From assembly GCA_002633025.1 (NCBI GenBank), contig NMRB01000940.1, forward strand, positions 146,286 to 210,285: a stretch of 64,000 nt of DNA, given 5' to 3'. Every line of letters begins with the position of its first letter. The first letter of the stretch is position 1. Below are positions 19,894 to 32,525 of the stretch, piece after piece. The notes beneath the pieces were generated by a model, which saw only the letters and a list, made by a program, of their open reading frames with translations, was not told where the DNA came from and did not search any database. Origin of the DNA: Notospermus geniculatus. Lineage: Eukaryota; Nemertea; Pilidiophora; Heteronemertea; Lineidae. A program made the translations under genes and the position numbers.

Positions 19894-20543
19894 ACTCTCT
19901 GGATTGCCACTAGGGAATGAGCTCAGCTATAGGTAGCCCCCCGCCTTAAAAGCTGAACTGCATGAATGAAAATAGGAGATTCGTGCTTTGAAAAAAAGAC
20001 CACCATGCCACCATGGCCAGGAGCATTACAAACGACCACAAGATACCTTCAAAGTACACTCATGCCAAAAATAAATTGACACCAGTACCTTTTTTCAGAT
20101 TTTCTAGCCAAATAATACAATGTGTCCTCAGCTATTCAACAGCGAAGTGGCTGCTACCTCATTTTGATGAAAGCAGTTTTGAAATTTTAGGAAAGAGCAA
20201 CAAGGTGATATCGAATTTTCAGGAAAATGATTTATTTGGAATGGAATAATAAAGCAGGAAAAAACATTGCTTCCACCGAAATCAGGCGACGGGCGTTTTT
20301 TTTCACTTGCGGCACTGCTGAATAGCTTAGAAAATGTGCTAGACTATTTCAATGCACAAGTGTGTATCCGCCGCGTGTCTCTCAGTATCAATAGATGTGA
20401 TTCGAATGACGTCTATGTCTCGGGTACACGTACATAGGTGTTGCGAGATAGTTTTGGTGCTCATCAATTTTCGTGCATTGTACATGTGTTTTGCACAAAG
20501 TACTCCAACCTTTGTACGTTATCCGCAAAACTTCTTAGCTTAC

Positions 20544-20776
20544 CTTTTTCTGAAACATTCGTGATCCCTGGTGAATTTCCACATCTTTCTTTTCCGCACA
20601 TCGTCCCCGTGCTTTAGTCAGTTGACAATAGGTGTCACTCTTGCTCCAGTAGTTGACAGTTTGACATCCCATCATTAGACACAGGACAAAACACTCAAGA
20701 TGAGTCAATTTTGAACTCCTTAATGACAACTCAACGCTTTTAAAGGCCAGATTGTCCACAATGACATTGAAGTTCA
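20544..20776 (-). CDS. PAN/apple domain exon
   Basis: The exon is 233 nt, with acceptor CACAAACACAAG and donor GTAAGC at 20538-20543. It enters in phase 1 and leaves in phase 0. The product has the PAN/apple cysteine pattern: LECFVLCLMMGC, then a TVNYW strand, TYCQLTK and GRCAEKK. This is the fold used for protein or sugar contacts in plasminogen/HGF N-termini, coagulation factor XI and many invertebrate secreted proteins. The next recognised exon downstream on the same strand is the F-type lectin half at 14740-14906, so a PAN plus F-type lectin mosaic protein is possible. The donor context (ATGTTTCAGAAAAAG) closely matches that of the PAN exon ending at 54851 (ATGTTTCAGATAAAG), which supports a shared origin. 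Confidence 0.75.
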
Positions 20777-20899
20777 CTTGTGTTTGTGAAAGCAACATGG
20801 GTCCGTCGAGTAGCTACATGTAATGGGCCTCGCTGGCGCTGTGACTTATGCACCTTTCAGACGCTTAAAACCGGTGTATCGGGGAAGATTTTCCCCCTG

Positions 20900-21965
20900 A
20901 AATGGCATGGGCTGTTAAGGAGATGACATGCAAGTTGTGCAAAACTCGGAAATGGCTGAACCAATCGGAACCAAAATGACAGGGTGGTTCTCTTTTGTTG
21001 CGTGATTGAAAACTGTACTGCAGTAATTAATCTTGACTGACCCTGACCTATAGATTTAAAACAATGCACATTTTTGAATGCCTAGAAATATAAGAAATAA
21101 ACATGATTTGAAGCTGTAACTTCGCACAAACTTCAGGGGAGTACTAGATATGTCCCACTGAGAGGTCTTCAATTTACTGTCATTATAATGGGAGAAACAA
21201 GAACAACAAAATCACATAATTAAGGGGTGTATTCAACAGGTAGAATATCCAAAACATGCCTTCCTTGGAAACAGGGTGAAACTGACTTCAATCTGATTGT
21301 TGGTGGATTGTCATGGCATAGTTATTTTGGTCAATGGGTGTTCACGAGAATGACAGGGGTTAGTTTGGGTATGGTGGTAAACAGACATGACTATAGTGAC
21401 CAATACTGCTCATGGTGACATAATGCTATCTACTGCTTGTGAAGTCAGCTGTGTAAAAAGTAGAGTTGCTTGCTGGTTTTGCACTCAACCTAAAGTTCGC
21501 AGACAGTGACAAGGTTGAATAAGTCTAATTGAGTGGAACCATTCATGTTCAGCAAGGCTGCCGGTCTATTTCGTCATGTTCAACAAAACACTTCACTGAG
21601 GCTGTTCTCCTTTTTCAGTATACCCACAAATCTCAAGTTTACTTTGTTTCATTTCCTACATACAGTGTATATAGCGGAAATGCATTAAAAATATTAGACT
21701 CCTTTCAATTGATATTCTGGACTTAATGTTCATGTGAAGTTAGAGCTTCAAATGATGATTATTTCTTATATTTCTGGGCATTCAAAAATATGCATTGTTT
21801 TAAATCTATAGGTCAGGGTCAGTCAAGATTAATTATTGCGGTACAGTTTTCAATCACTCAACAAAAGTGAACCACCCTGTGATTTTGGTTGCGATTGGTT
21901 CAGCCATTTCCGAGTTTTGCACAACTTGCATGTCATCTCCTTAACAGCCCATGCCCTTTCCAGTT
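20900..21965. mobile_element. Long inverted-repeat element with ~210-bp arms
   Basis: About 20900-21112 (CATGGGCTGTTAAGGAGATG, then through GATTTAAAACAATGCA and AAATATAAGAAATAA) is mirrored at about 21745-21965. The 630-bp interior has no recognised protein. It lies in the intron directly upstream of the PAN exon at 20776. Confidence 0.65.
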
Positions 21966-22316
21966 TTATCGTTAAGGTGAAGGCATACCTGAGCACAAAA
22001 TAATGCATGTATTGAAAATCGATATCTTTTCTATTCCCTAAAGTAATCTATTACACCAAGTTTATTACTTAAGTATAAACCTGCTCCGTATATTCTGATA
22101 TAAAATTGTGAATTTGGGTCAGCAGTAACGTTATTAATTAACTTTTAATTAGACCCTAAAATTGGAAAATTAAACGAGACTTACCTGTAAGTTGAAGTTT
22201 GATTGAGATTCTATCGAACCCTCAATCGGGAATGGAGGAATCACATGCTCGAGGCGGAATTCTAAATCTTGGCTACCGACTGCACTGTTCTGTATACCAT
22301 ACATAAAGACAATGGG

Positions 22317-23368
22317 CGGTATTCAAAAAGGGTGATCATCGCGCGATTAAGACTTAGGCGCGTGTAACTTCATTACATGCACACACTTCCTCCATGATTT
22401 GACGAAGTTACACGCGTCTAAGTCTTAAGTGTCAGTGCACGAATAGACCATGCAGAAGGTGATAACCCGGGGTCGACGGATTTTAATGAAATTTGGTGTG
22501 AAGTTACCCCTTGGTGAGAGACAAAAGCACACAAAATATTAGGTCAATCTGTTTGCTGGTTTGGGCGTATACAGCAAAAATGTGCGTTTACAGGGGTCAA
22601 AGTAAGCATTCATAATTCAGATGCTGCAGGGTCCTGGATGACAAAACTGGTCTGAAATTATAGGTTGACACCTGATCTTTAAAAAACAACCAGAAAAAAC
22701 TTTGGGCGCTCTTTCCATTGCAGAGATATGCCTGTATATATGTAGACATTTTATGTACTACAAATGAACGCTATATCCGTAATACATTCGTAGTACATCA
22801 GTAGTGCATTTATGGCAATATGCACAACTTTGCACCCGCATATCTCTGCAATGGAAAGAGCGCCCAAACTTTTTATTCTTTTAACAAAGAGAGACATCCC
22901 TCAACTCCTTTCCCTGATGTGCTCACCTCCCTCACCCCTGCAGCATCTCTGTAATTCGCTGTAGACCAAACCATACCTTTTTTGACACAAGGGCAATACT
23001 GCACTGTACCTTTAAATCAAGTGTGATTTGGAAGTAAACAAAAATGGAAAAAAAATACTGGGGACATCTACTTGCATTGACATTTAAAGAATATCTACTC
23101 CGGTTGCCTGTCAAGGCGTGAAAATTCATTCAAATGGACAGTATTTTGATCCAAATCGGACAAAAATTTTTTTTTGCAGTGTTTTTGCCCCTTACTCCCA
23201 AACTGTGTGACCGATCTGCGAAATATTTGGCCTGTCCTCATTGTGCCCCAAGACCATCTTCTGGTAGGAATTTGAGCCAGATCTGCCGACCTCGCAGGTT
23301 ATCACTTTTTGCAGATTTTGCATGGTCCACTCGTGCAATGACACTTAAACACCCTTTTTGAATACGGC
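22317..23368. mobile_element. TIR element with GGTATTCAAAAAGGGTG ends
   Basis: GGCGGTATTCAAAAAGGGTG at the left matches CACCCTTTTTGAATACGGCC at the right, with a variant base or two. Inside is a second inverted pair, TTTGGGCGCTCTTTCCATTG (about 22702) with CAATGGAAAGAGCGCCCAAA (about 22850), and a hairpin-like GTAACTTC...GAAGTTAC pair that recurs at about 42750-42800. About 1.05 kb, non-coding. Confidence 0.6.
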
Positions 23369-23779
23369 CCCAGCAGTCTTCAGGTGCCTATAGAGCACCG
23401 ACTTCACAACTCGATGCTAATAAACTAATTAATACATAATTAGCCATGTGCTTGGCCATGAGCAATACACTACAACTCTATATAATTCAGCACTAATTGT
23501 CTGTTTTTACAACAGACAGGTGTCATTCAATCACCAGACTGCTGTAGAATGTGATCTTATTTGACAAATAATGTATGAAGAAACTGAAATGATAAGAAAG
23601 GCAGTTTGGAAATATTCAAGTTAAAATCTCATTTCTTTCAGTAAATTCCATTGACACCGACGACCAATATGGCCGCACTAGTTCCTATGAATTCTATGCT
23701 AATTACGATGTGACGTCACGTGAAGAACCCCTATGGAGAGTTTTCTCCAAAAAAAATCATTTCAGTCACCTGTTATAAA

Positions 23780-24073
23780 CTAATCATTACGGCAAAATCA
23801 CGCTATACGAATGGTCCCAACTTTTGATGGCACACAAGTTGACCCCTAAAATGTAGCACAGGCCAGTGAATACACACATCTTTGTCGCGTTACGTTGAAA
23901 CTCGACAGATAACATTGAGTGTGTGTACCTGTGGAGTTTGTACGTACAGGTCATGTTCTTTGGTCAACTGGGTGAAATGAATATTTCCTCAAGAGAAGGT
24001 GTGTATTTACATGCATCAGCCTGAGGAAATAATTTTCATTCATCTTGCGTGAATTTGCCGTAATGATTAAGGT
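23780..24073. mobile_element. MITE with TAATCATTACGGCAAA ends
   Basis: TAATCATTACGGCAAAATCACGC is mirrored by GCGTGAATTTGCCGTAATGATTA (written here as arms of about 22 nt), with a second internal inverted pair around ATACACACATCTT/AAGGTGTGTAT. Confidence 0.6.
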
Positions 24074-24345
24074 TTAAAAATGCCCTGATTCACATTTTCT
24101 GGAATACGTGAAGCTTTCACTCGCATATCATCAAAATCTCTCTATTGGCACCTGGAGGACTAAGTTTACTATTAGTTAAAACCGATACATCATAAAAATC
24201 ATCAACCAGTTAAGTCCAAACCAAACCGAAAATCGTAGAAAACGCGGGGAATTCCACCCATTCGATCAATGAGCTATTGTTATGGGCTGCCACACAATAG
24301 GTTTTGTTCTGAGACCACCGCTAGGCCTGTGCCGATTTGTTAGGG

Positions 24346-24497
24346 TCCATACCTATGTATCCCGGTACCTATGTGTCCCGGTACCTATGTGTCCCGGTAC
24401 CTATGTATCCCGGTACCTATGTGTCCCGGTACCTATGTATCCCGGTACCTATGTGTCCCGGTACCTATGTTTCCCGGTACCTATGTGTCCCGGTGTA
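24346..24497 (+). repeat. 16-bp minisatellite (CCCGGTACCTATGTGT)n
   Basis: About nine copies of CCCGGTACCTATGTGT, with GTGT/GTAT/GTTT variants, each containing a GGTACC site. It lies inside an 89-codon open frame whose repeated Y-V-S-R/P-V-P-M-C pattern is an artefact of the repeat. Related units occur at 46797-46830 in reverse orientation. Confidence 0.85.
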
Positions 24498-24715
24498 ATA
24501 GCTGATACTGTCCTGGATGGTATAGTCCTCGGGACTACACCACAATATTAAGATCCTAATTATTATAGTCCGAGGGCCACCAACACTACGGATATAGTCC
24601 GACGGACTATCACTGGGTATCATAGAGTTCCAGCACCAGGAATAAATGTCCGGGGTGGGTGGACTATGTTCGACCCCAATTTATCTAGAAAAGACAGTCT
24701 TTAATGTTGCTTCTT

Positions 24716-25806
24716 NCGGAAAGCACGGTCGCCGGCCGACCTCTTCCTGGCAATTGGTTGGTGGAGTAGAGGTGCAGTGCTGGACCGTGTTCGCCGAGTT
24801 TGTTGGCGAAGTGGCAAGTCAAGGTAAGCCGGCCCCGCGCCGGTCACAGCCCTATAAGCAAATAAAAGAATCTTGATACGTTGCTGCACCGGGAGCCAAT
24901 GCAAACTCGCAAGGACAGGGGTGATGTGCTCCCGCTTTTGGTCCCTGTGAGTAGGCGAGCAGCCTGGTTTTGCAACCGTTGCAGCCTCTAAATTTCGCAT
25001 GCCGGCAGACCCAAATAAAGAGAATTACAAAAGTCTAACCGTGATGTTATAAAAGCATGCACCAAGGGTGTCAGTGACTCATCGGACAAATATTTCTTAA
25101 CAGAGGCAATGGATCGGATGTGATAAAACCCAGTAGAAACAACTTTAGAAATTTGGTTATGACAGTTAAATCCAGAGTCAAAGATGAAGCCAAGATTTCT
25201 AGCCGATGAACTGGGAGCAATGGACACCGACCCGATCTTGAGACTAACAGGTGGTAAGTGGCGATGTTCCAGGGATGGCGGTTTCAAAATGATGAACTCA
25301 GTTTTTGTGTCATTCATTTTGAGCTTGTTAGCAATCATCCATTCCCGAACATCAGCCACACAGGCTTCAAGGTGGTGAAGAGCACTCAAAAGTGAAGCTG
25401 CATTCGATCTGAAAGGTGTCCAAAGCTGACTGTCATCGGCGTAGAAGTGTGAATTAATGGAATGGGTCTCAATAACATTGGCTAATGCATACATATAACA
25501 AGAAAATAAAATCGGTCCAAGAACACTTCCCTATGGGACGCCATATTTCAGGTCATGGTGTTCAGACAGTTTCTGGCCGACTTTAACGCAGAAACTCCTT
25601 CCAGACAGGTATGACCTGAACCAAGAAAGAGCAGCACCATGTATACCAAAAGTATGTTGTAGGCGGGAGATTAAAATAGCATGATCAATAGTATCAAATG
25701 CGGCCGATAAATCCAATAGCACCATCAAAACACTCTCGCTTTGGTCAAAGCTACCAAGAATGCTGTCACTAATAGACACCATGAGCATTCCAAAACAGCC
25801 ATACAA
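24716..25806 (-). pseudogene. Decayed CR1/L2-like LINE reverse transcriptase fragment
   Basis: Minus-strand reading gives the reverse transcriptase landmarks in order: VLLDLSAAFDTIDHA (fingers/palm), WFRSYLSGR, the GVP...GSVLGP block, FYADDSQLW (catalytic YADD), NKLKMNDTKTE, LGFIFDSGF, then downstream HITPVLASLHWLPVQQRI and the AYRAVTGAGPAYL region typical of CR1/L2-type elements. The GVPxG codon is a stop (TAG in place of an expected Gln codon) at about 25530. The frame is also broken near 24990-25010, after the LGLPACEI segment, so it is not functional. It is truncated at both ends: no upstream endonuclease or 5' part of the RT, and the 3' end is lost near the N at 24716. Residues beyond the palm are well preserved, suggesting moderate age. 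Confidence 0.85.
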
Positions 25807-25888
25807 ATGCCGACCATCTATTTTCCGGTCATTCTACTCTGATACACCTGGACAAACAAACATATGCGCCGCATTATGCAGCGTAAAT

Positions 25889-27165
25889 ACAGGGTGTCTC
25901 AAAAAAATGTTACCATTTTGATTTGATCTCTAGTCCGCATTCTTTGGACTAAATGTTTCATCTTTTCAGGTTTGGTAGTGAAGATTTGGGAGATTTGATT
26001 CATACAGGAAGTTTGACTTTTTATTCACTATGGTGTTCATACTGGAGCAAAAACAAAAATGGTAGGAATGCCCAAAGCCATGTTATTTTTGTATCGGGTG
26101 GCCACCGCAGAAAATGACAACCCTAATTTAAAGGGCCTCTAGAGGCAGCTTTTTAGTGCATATTGATATGATTACTAAAAGAGAATTGATGGCATGAGGA
26201 TCCAACTTGGGCAACATTTTTGAAGGAAGATTTCATCAGTGTCAAAATCTGATCCACAATTCATGAGTTCATGGTTACTAGCGCCACCTGTTGTATAGTC
26301 GCAGTACTGTTAGTAGCCCAATAGCAAGCTGCCTCTAGAGGCCCTTTAATATGGCGTTATTCAAAAAGTATCGAAGCTATGACTTCGATATTTTGCACCA
26401 TCTATCTAAAGAATACTAGACATCTTTCTTCAAAATTTCAGCTCCATAGAATAAATAGCATTAAAATAGCAACATATTCAAAATTTCTCGCGAAACATGC
26501 AATGGCGGTCAATGAAATTGCACTGAAATTTCCGCACAGCATTTTTGACATGACATTTTAAACATGTCCCTGTTTTAGTGCTGTGCAACCTAATGAGCTT
26601 AAATTTTAGGGAAATCTATCTGATATCCTTTAGGTAATTGATGCAAAATATGAAATTCATAACAATCATATTTTTTGAATAACCCCATATTATAAAGGGT
26701 TTTCGTTTTTTGGGGACACCCGATATGAAGTTAATTGTGATGACAAAATGGCTATACGTCAGACGTGATGAAAGACATCCACCTGACAAATTTATGATTC
26801 GTTATGATGTCAAAAAAGTTGGAAACAAAGGAACATTGCATTATCAGGCCAAGAATAATCAAGGAGACCGCCTAATGCTCTCAGAACAGAAAAGAACATT
26901 GCAGCAGTTAGATACAGTGAAAATGTCTATTTTCAGTCACTGAATCGTAAAACTGCAAAATCACAAAAACTGTGATTGTGGTTGTTACAAAAATGATATC
27001 AAAACCATTCTAATTTGATAAAAATTTCCAAGGTTTCTTCTAATTCTAATTTGATAAAAAATTCCAAGGTTTCTTCTAATTAGGACAGGAGTTTCATTTG
27101 AAAGAAATCAACATTTTAATTTTTAGACAGGATCAAAATGGTAACATTTTTTTGAGACGCTCTGT
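25889..27165. mobile_element. Mariner-like non-autonomous element with ACAGGGTGTCTC ends
   Basis: ACAGGGTGTCTCAAAAAAAT at the left is answered by ATTTTTTTGAGACGCTCTGT at the right, and the match continues into GTTACCATTTTGAT. ACAGGGTGxCxCAAAA ends are common in mariner-type elements. The 1.28-kb interior has no transposase; a 77-codon open frame at 26710-26943 matches nothing I recognise. A second MITE is nested at 26130-26347. Confidence 0.6.
26130..26347. mobile_element. MITE nested in the 25889 element
   Basis: AAAGGGCCTCTAGAGGCAGC and GCTGCCTCTAGAGGCCCTTT are perfect inverted ends around 218 bp. The CTCTAGAG core resembles the ends of the larger element at 56359-57592. Confidence 0.7.
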
Positions 27166-28257
27166 ACGAAGAGAAGCTTGGTTGAAAAGTTTTACTGCGG
27201 GCGGATACAAGACGAACAGAGAGAGTAACTTAGGTCGGTGTCAATATCCATAGCCCTACCTACATTACATGAAATATGATACGCATGACGAACAAATGGC
27301 TTGTAACGATGACGAGGCAAATAACGACCATGACGCATTCACGGAATCCCTAATGAAGAGAAAGAAAACAACCCTCACGGCACATTTCTTAACTTCCCTA
27401 GATACGGGAGAATCCAACTTACCTCGACGCGAGTCTAGGTCATAAAAATTTTGTAAGTTCAAATATTATTGTAATATAGTAGCGGTAGCATAACTGTAGA
27501 TGTAACAGTTTTCGGGTCAACGGAATTTGTGTGGGAGTTTAGGAGATACAAAGCACATGTCCACATTTTACAACCACGGCGAGTAATTCCGTTTAACCCT
27601 TTCACATCCGTGCGCAAGCCATTTCAAATTGGGAACCAGTAAATCGCCTGTGGTCGCTCATGCGGAACCGATAATGGTTGATATGATGGCAAACAAAGGA
27701 AGAGACCAAGGTCTACTGACACCAGATAAGAGATTTCTGAAAACTAATAAAACTACTATCTTGGAGACAATTTTCTAAATGTATACTTTTTTGAAACACC
27801 CTGTAGTACGGTAGAGACCCCTATTATAGAGAGGTTGAACTATATTCTGTATTGCCCCATGTACAAAAAGTTCCTGCGTCAAGAGTTGCTCCTAAGTTTT
27901 CAGTATTGGGATTTGAACTTCATCATTGGATATCAATTAAGTCTTTTCAAGCTCTTTCCAATGACGTTTGTGTGGTTAAAATAGGATAAAGTTGATTTTT
28001 ATGTCACATACAGGTTTACTCGTTTCATTGCTAGGCCGTTAATTAACAGCTGATTACTAATTAAGGAGCTGCTATTTTCGCGGAAACTTTGCATTTTCTG
28101 ATAGTTCCGACAACTATAGATCTAAATCAAGTGGAGTTCTCTTGCCCCCAGAAAGTCACCACGTTGTCACCAGAGTTGTTATTAGGAGGCTATTCTATCA
28201 ACTGGGTACAAACCGCTTCCTACGAGACTGGTCCACTCATGCCGAATCGGTTAATGT
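27166..28257. other. Spacer without recognised gene
   Basis: AT-rich sequence; only short open frames. A mariner-like end TTTTTTGAAACACCCTGTAG occurs at 27786, suggesting a lone TIR. Confidence 0.5.
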
Positions 28258-28427
28258 CTCCTGGGTAAACAGAAATATACCCAGGTTCAATGTCGTCCCA
28301 CAAAACTATACGCTGGGTATAGTTCGATCTGCAAAATACCGAGGATTGGATACAGCACCTGAGGACGAGATTGTTCTTGCAAATACCACATGACCATGCA
28401 CAAGCATAACAAGTCGAACAAGAGAAG

Positions 28428-29593
28428 GACATCGGAGCGATGTCAATGGTTTCCGATGAGAGGTTTACTACTCTAGAGCTAGTTATTTGTGACCTTGACC
28501 TCTGACCTTGAGAAGTATTGCGTAACTGGAACAGGGATCCTTGATCAAACCAATAGGGGATGGTCAATGCAGGCTTCTAATTAGTTTTCCCCTGAAATTC
28601 TGAGTAGATTGCACTTTAGAACTGTCTGACCTTGACCTCTGACCTTCAAGGTCATTGTGTAATCTGAAAGCTCATCCTTGATAACCTAGGTGTAGATGAA
28701 GGTTTTTGGCTTCCACCATCACCAGGTTCTGTCTCATGTTATTTGTGATGGTTGGCTGTGACCTTGACCTCTGACCTTGAGAAGTGTTGCATAACTGGAA
28801 CAGGATCCCTGATTAAACCTATCAGGGATGGTAAATTCAGGCTTCTAATTCGTTTTTTCCTGAAATTCCGAGGAGATTTGCGCATAAGAACTGTTTGACC
28901 TTGACCTCTGACCTTCAAGGTCATTGCGTAATCTGAAAGCTCATCCTTGATAACCTAAGTGTAGGTGAAGGTTTTAGGTCTCTACCATCACCAGATTCTG
29001 ACTTATGTCATATTATCAAATTTGAATATCACATCTCACCACGATATCAGCAAATATCATGCGACCGACAAGGTGCAAACTGAAAATTTCAGTTGCAATA
29101 ACATCCGTGGATGAGCAATGATGTTGTGATACCAGCTTCAAGTTACTAACTGTGGGAGATCTCCCGATATGTCAAAATATCAAATTTGATATATCAATAT
29201 CATTATGATGCTGACACTGGAGAATAAATTTGTTGATGCCAGAGTATCTTGCCAAGGGCAATAAACATAGGGAAGGAACTTGTTACTAGTGCTCTACCTG
29301 GCGTCGGAGACAAGTTATTCAAGAAACAGAAGTGTGACAGACAAAATCTCAACTTTTGATATATCAATTTCACCATGAACCAGGTATCGGAGACTGGAAA
29401 TTTTCATTCCATCTTGTAGCTCAGGTCATGAAACCTGGGGGTAGGTCACATTTCCAGGTATGTAGCTCTTGCAGGAACAAAGTTACAGGTGTGACAGACT
29501 GAACAGACAGACAGACACACAGATAGACACACAAACAGACAGACACCATGACCAAACACAATATGGTTTCCGATCTTGAGATCGGAAACCATA
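28428..29593 (+). mobile_element. pearl/HINE-like element D, two-core copy
   Basis: The left end carries ATGGTTTCCGAT (28446-28457). It is followed by two tandem core units of about 268 bp, each with TGACCTTGACCTCTGACC clusters (28488 and 28756) and the CTGACCTTCAAGGTCATTG word (about 28638 and 28908). Then come AT-rich sequence, a CAGA/CACA simple repeat (29502-29545) and a perfect terminal hairpin with 15-bp arms, TATGGTTTCCGATCT/AGATCGGAAACCATA (29562-29593). The hairpin arm repeats the left-end motif. Copy D2 at 32526 has one core unit. The whole element is flanked by inverted segments at about 28275-28345 and 30005-30090. Confidence 0.7.
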
Positions 29594-31243
29594 AAAACAT
29601 TGCTCTGGCACCCGACACGACGGGCACCATTTTAATATATCATACCGAGAGTCATCAAAGAATTTTTCGTGCCGTTTATCGTCACTCAAATCCGCAATAG
29701 TACTCGCAGCACCGCTGATGTATTAATGTCAATGCGGACGTAGATGAACGCACGACACTGAACAAACATATGACGCAGATCGGCTCTGTTCGTTTGCTCA
29801 TTTCTTTGAAACTGTGAGCGTAACTTGCGGTAAGTTTGGACTATTGTGTTGAGACAAAATGTTGACAGTTTGACCCATGCTATCGATGAGCACAAAAGCT
29901 GACAATATTGACTGGTATTTTGACGACGTTGATTGCAAAATTGCCGTCTCAGTTGAAGCGAGAAACAAAATGGCGGCCATCAATTCCTAACTGGTACCTA
30001 GGCTCAAAACTACGGTACTAGGTATACTTTGTAGATCGAACTATACCCAGGGTATAGTTTTGTAGAACAACATTGAACCTGGGTATACTCTAAATCCTCA
30101 GATTTATGGGTACAAGTGTCCACCTCAATAAAACTTTGCGTGACCGCCCAATTATTTCATGTCTTACAATGGGTTCTCTGTGAATGGCTGAAGGAACTTC
30201 GCTCTGTCGCTTGCCGGGTCGTAAAATCGACACGTAGTCTGGATTTGAAATTGATCCCACTGGGTGAGAAGGCATATTGCGACCGCGGTTTTATACAGGG
30301 TGGCTCCAAAAATGTCAACATTGGTAAATTGATTTATTCGGAGGGGAAGGTTTAGGACGAATTAACACTACCTTTTACACTGAAAATGTACATGTACGGC
30401 AAAAGTACTCGTATGTCGCTGGGCAGTGACATGGGAGAGCGATCGCCTGTTTTTTTTTCATTTCCGCATTGTCTACCCATTATGAAATTGCTACCAAGTC
30501 GATTTCTTCTAACATGGTGGCCCTCACGTGTCAGTTATTGACCAATCAGCGTGGGGTTGCACGATAATATGATAATGTTTTGGCGTTGTTTACATGGACT
30601 AATCGATTTTTGGCGATCGCGATGACGGTCAGTGGTCAATAATTTATCGACTTGAATCACTTTATACCGCCGCCCACGTAGCTAGTTAGTTTAGGCACAT
30701 CAGGCTTTTGGAAGTGACTTTTATTGGCCAATGTTGACAAAAAATGCACGCAATGCAAAGGGCAATGCATTGGGAATGTACTGCGGGGGCGCTGATGGTT
30801 GGGCCTTTTCCGCTTCGCTGATTTATGCTGATTGGCCATGTGCTAGGTGCGATAAGGCCTATAGTGGTACCGGTAGGCCTACCGGTATTTTGATGGCAAT
30901 GCAGTTCAAATGCCTAGGCCTAGGCCTACACTTGAACATGCAGGTCTTCTGTTCTTCTGGGACATTAACCCTAACCAAGTTTCGGTCCGATTCGATTCTT
31001 AGCTTGGCTCCAGGTGGCCAAAAACAAGTCCTGCAACTTGGGAATGACTTGCCCCAGATGTTCGCTCATCCTCTCTCTGTCATTACACTATGTCAACGAG
31101 TGAGCACATGGTCCATGGACCATTTCATTAAGAAAAAAAAAGCCTCATTCTTTGGACCACCCCGTGCGAATCGGTGTCGAAGCCCACTACTCCACTACTC
31201 ATTCACTTGAACTATCTTATCGAGAAACTTCTCGAAACTCTTA
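29594..31243. other. Repeat fragments, no recognised gene
   Basis: 29600-29690 resembles, in reverse, the CGATAAACGxCACGAA...GGTGCCCGTCGTGTC block of the repeats at 59040 and 61400. The arm at about 30005-30090 mirrors 28275-28345. ACAGGGTGGCTCCAAAAATG at about 30296 resembles a mariner-type end. 30960-31140 is a fragment of element C, including ATGGTCCATGGACCAT. Confidence 0.55.
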
Positions 31244-31488
31244 AGCATGGCGCACACGAGCGACTAAAATGGGGGCGACTACCGATGCGACTACTACGTC
31301 GCATGTAATAATTACCTTTGACGTCGATCAGTGATGTCATCCGCGACATCACTGATCTTCCAAGAAAGCATTTGTCACAAACGAGTCAACAAAATCTAAA
31401 AAAACTAAAAATTTGTTCAATCGCTGCTGTGGTCGCAAGGCCGGTCGCCTAGAAAATCGCTCGAAAAATCGCTCGTGTGCGCCATGCT
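31244..31488. mobile_element. Harbinger-like MITE with TTA target duplication
   Basis: AGCATGGCGCACACGAGCGA and its exact complement are the ends, with TTA directly outside each (31241-31243 and 31489-31491). A 3-bp TTA duplication is the PIF/Harbinger signature. Internally GATCAGTGATGT/ACATCACTGATC form another inverted pair. The sequence is a better-preserved relative of 12379-12630, and its first 14 bases match the ends of the element at 9264-10892. Confidence 0.75.
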
Positions 31489-31976
31489 TTACCGTTGTAC
31501 AATGTTCGTTTTTCAGGAACAAGCTGTGTAATAGTCACAAAACCCGTCAGTCGAATCGATCGCAAGCTGATCGTATCGTAATCGAACGCGGAGACCTTGA
31601 AATTGACCATACTGAAGTCGGCCGGACGTCATTCTGCCACGGTGGTAGTGCGCGGAACTAGCCTATTGGCCATGCCTTTGAATAGAACTACGTAACCCTT
31701 TTATATTGCGATTCAGGGGGCGTGGTCTATCCGTCGGCTTGAATATTCGATGTGTACCCATAAATCAGAGGATTCAGAGTATTTCTGTTATACCCTGGAC
31801 GACATTAACCGATTCGGCTCCACTCATTAGTTTGTCTTCTCTGGCTCCTGTACCTGGGATGATGATAATGTCTTCGATATACCGGTAACTTTCTGGCGGA
31901 TGGCCGAGACATGTAAGGATAAACGCCAAATGGCACAGTGCCGTTATTTGTGTTGGTACGTCGTGTAGTAGCTGCT

Positions 31977-32110
31977 GCAGCGGGGACTTCGAAAAGCACG
32001 GCGAGATTGCCGTGTCTCGAAAACCCGTGTTTTTCAGACACGGGTTTCTCGAAGCCCGGCAATTCATAGGTGTGACCACAAAAAAAACCTCGGATTTTAT
32101 GTAGTGTAAC
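31977..32110. repeat. Reverse partial copy of the 14990-15360 element
   Basis: GAAAAGCACGGCGAGATTGC, ACGGGTTTCTCGAAGCC and CATAGGTGTGACCAC match the reverse complement of 15015-15115. Confidence 0.65.
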
Positions 32111-32248
32111 CACGGCTATAGTCGACTGAAGGGAGCTCACATGCTGACCGTATTCAAATGTCACCTGGCTCATTCTATAACATCATGGTACGAACACGTC
32201 TTGATTCGATTCCACAGCACAAGTTATTCTGACAAGTGACTCTTCGGA

Positions 32249-32302
32249 TTAGTTCTTCATACCTTTTAGTTCTTCATACCTTTTAGTTCATCATACCTTT
32301 TG
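32249..32302 (+). repeat. Three-copy tandem repeat AGTTCTTCATACCTTTT
   Basis: Three consecutive copies of AGTTCTTCATACCTTTT, the last with CATCAT in place of CTTCAT. Confidence 0.75.
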
Positions 32303-32525
32303 TGCTGCTTAAAACACATCTTTTACAATGAAAGCTATTGGAAATCGATAATGGAGGAGTCGTAATAGACTGGTTTGATTTCCAGAAAATATGACTGCAT
32401 GAGGCATTTTTGAGGAAAAGCAAACAAATAGGTTGTTCTGAATGGAACTTTTGTGCTGAATATGAATATCTTGTTTGTGTTTCCCAAAATTGCCTAAATA
32501 GGTCATTAATTAAGGTCAAAGGTTA

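Noticed and set aside
16045-19920. Repeated open frames with the peptide NMDFCWMKKSYI
   Set aside because: They are the two arms of the 43-bp hairpin and its duplicate read in different directions, not a conserved protein.
24346-24497. Possible CRISPR array
   Set aside because: The repeats are directly adjacent with no unique spacers, and the window is clearly eukaryotic.
24282-24551. 89-codon frame with repetitive VPVPMCPG-type sequence, as a possible structural protein
   Set aside because: The repetition comes from a 16-bp minisatellite read in changing frames; there is no start context or other coding support.
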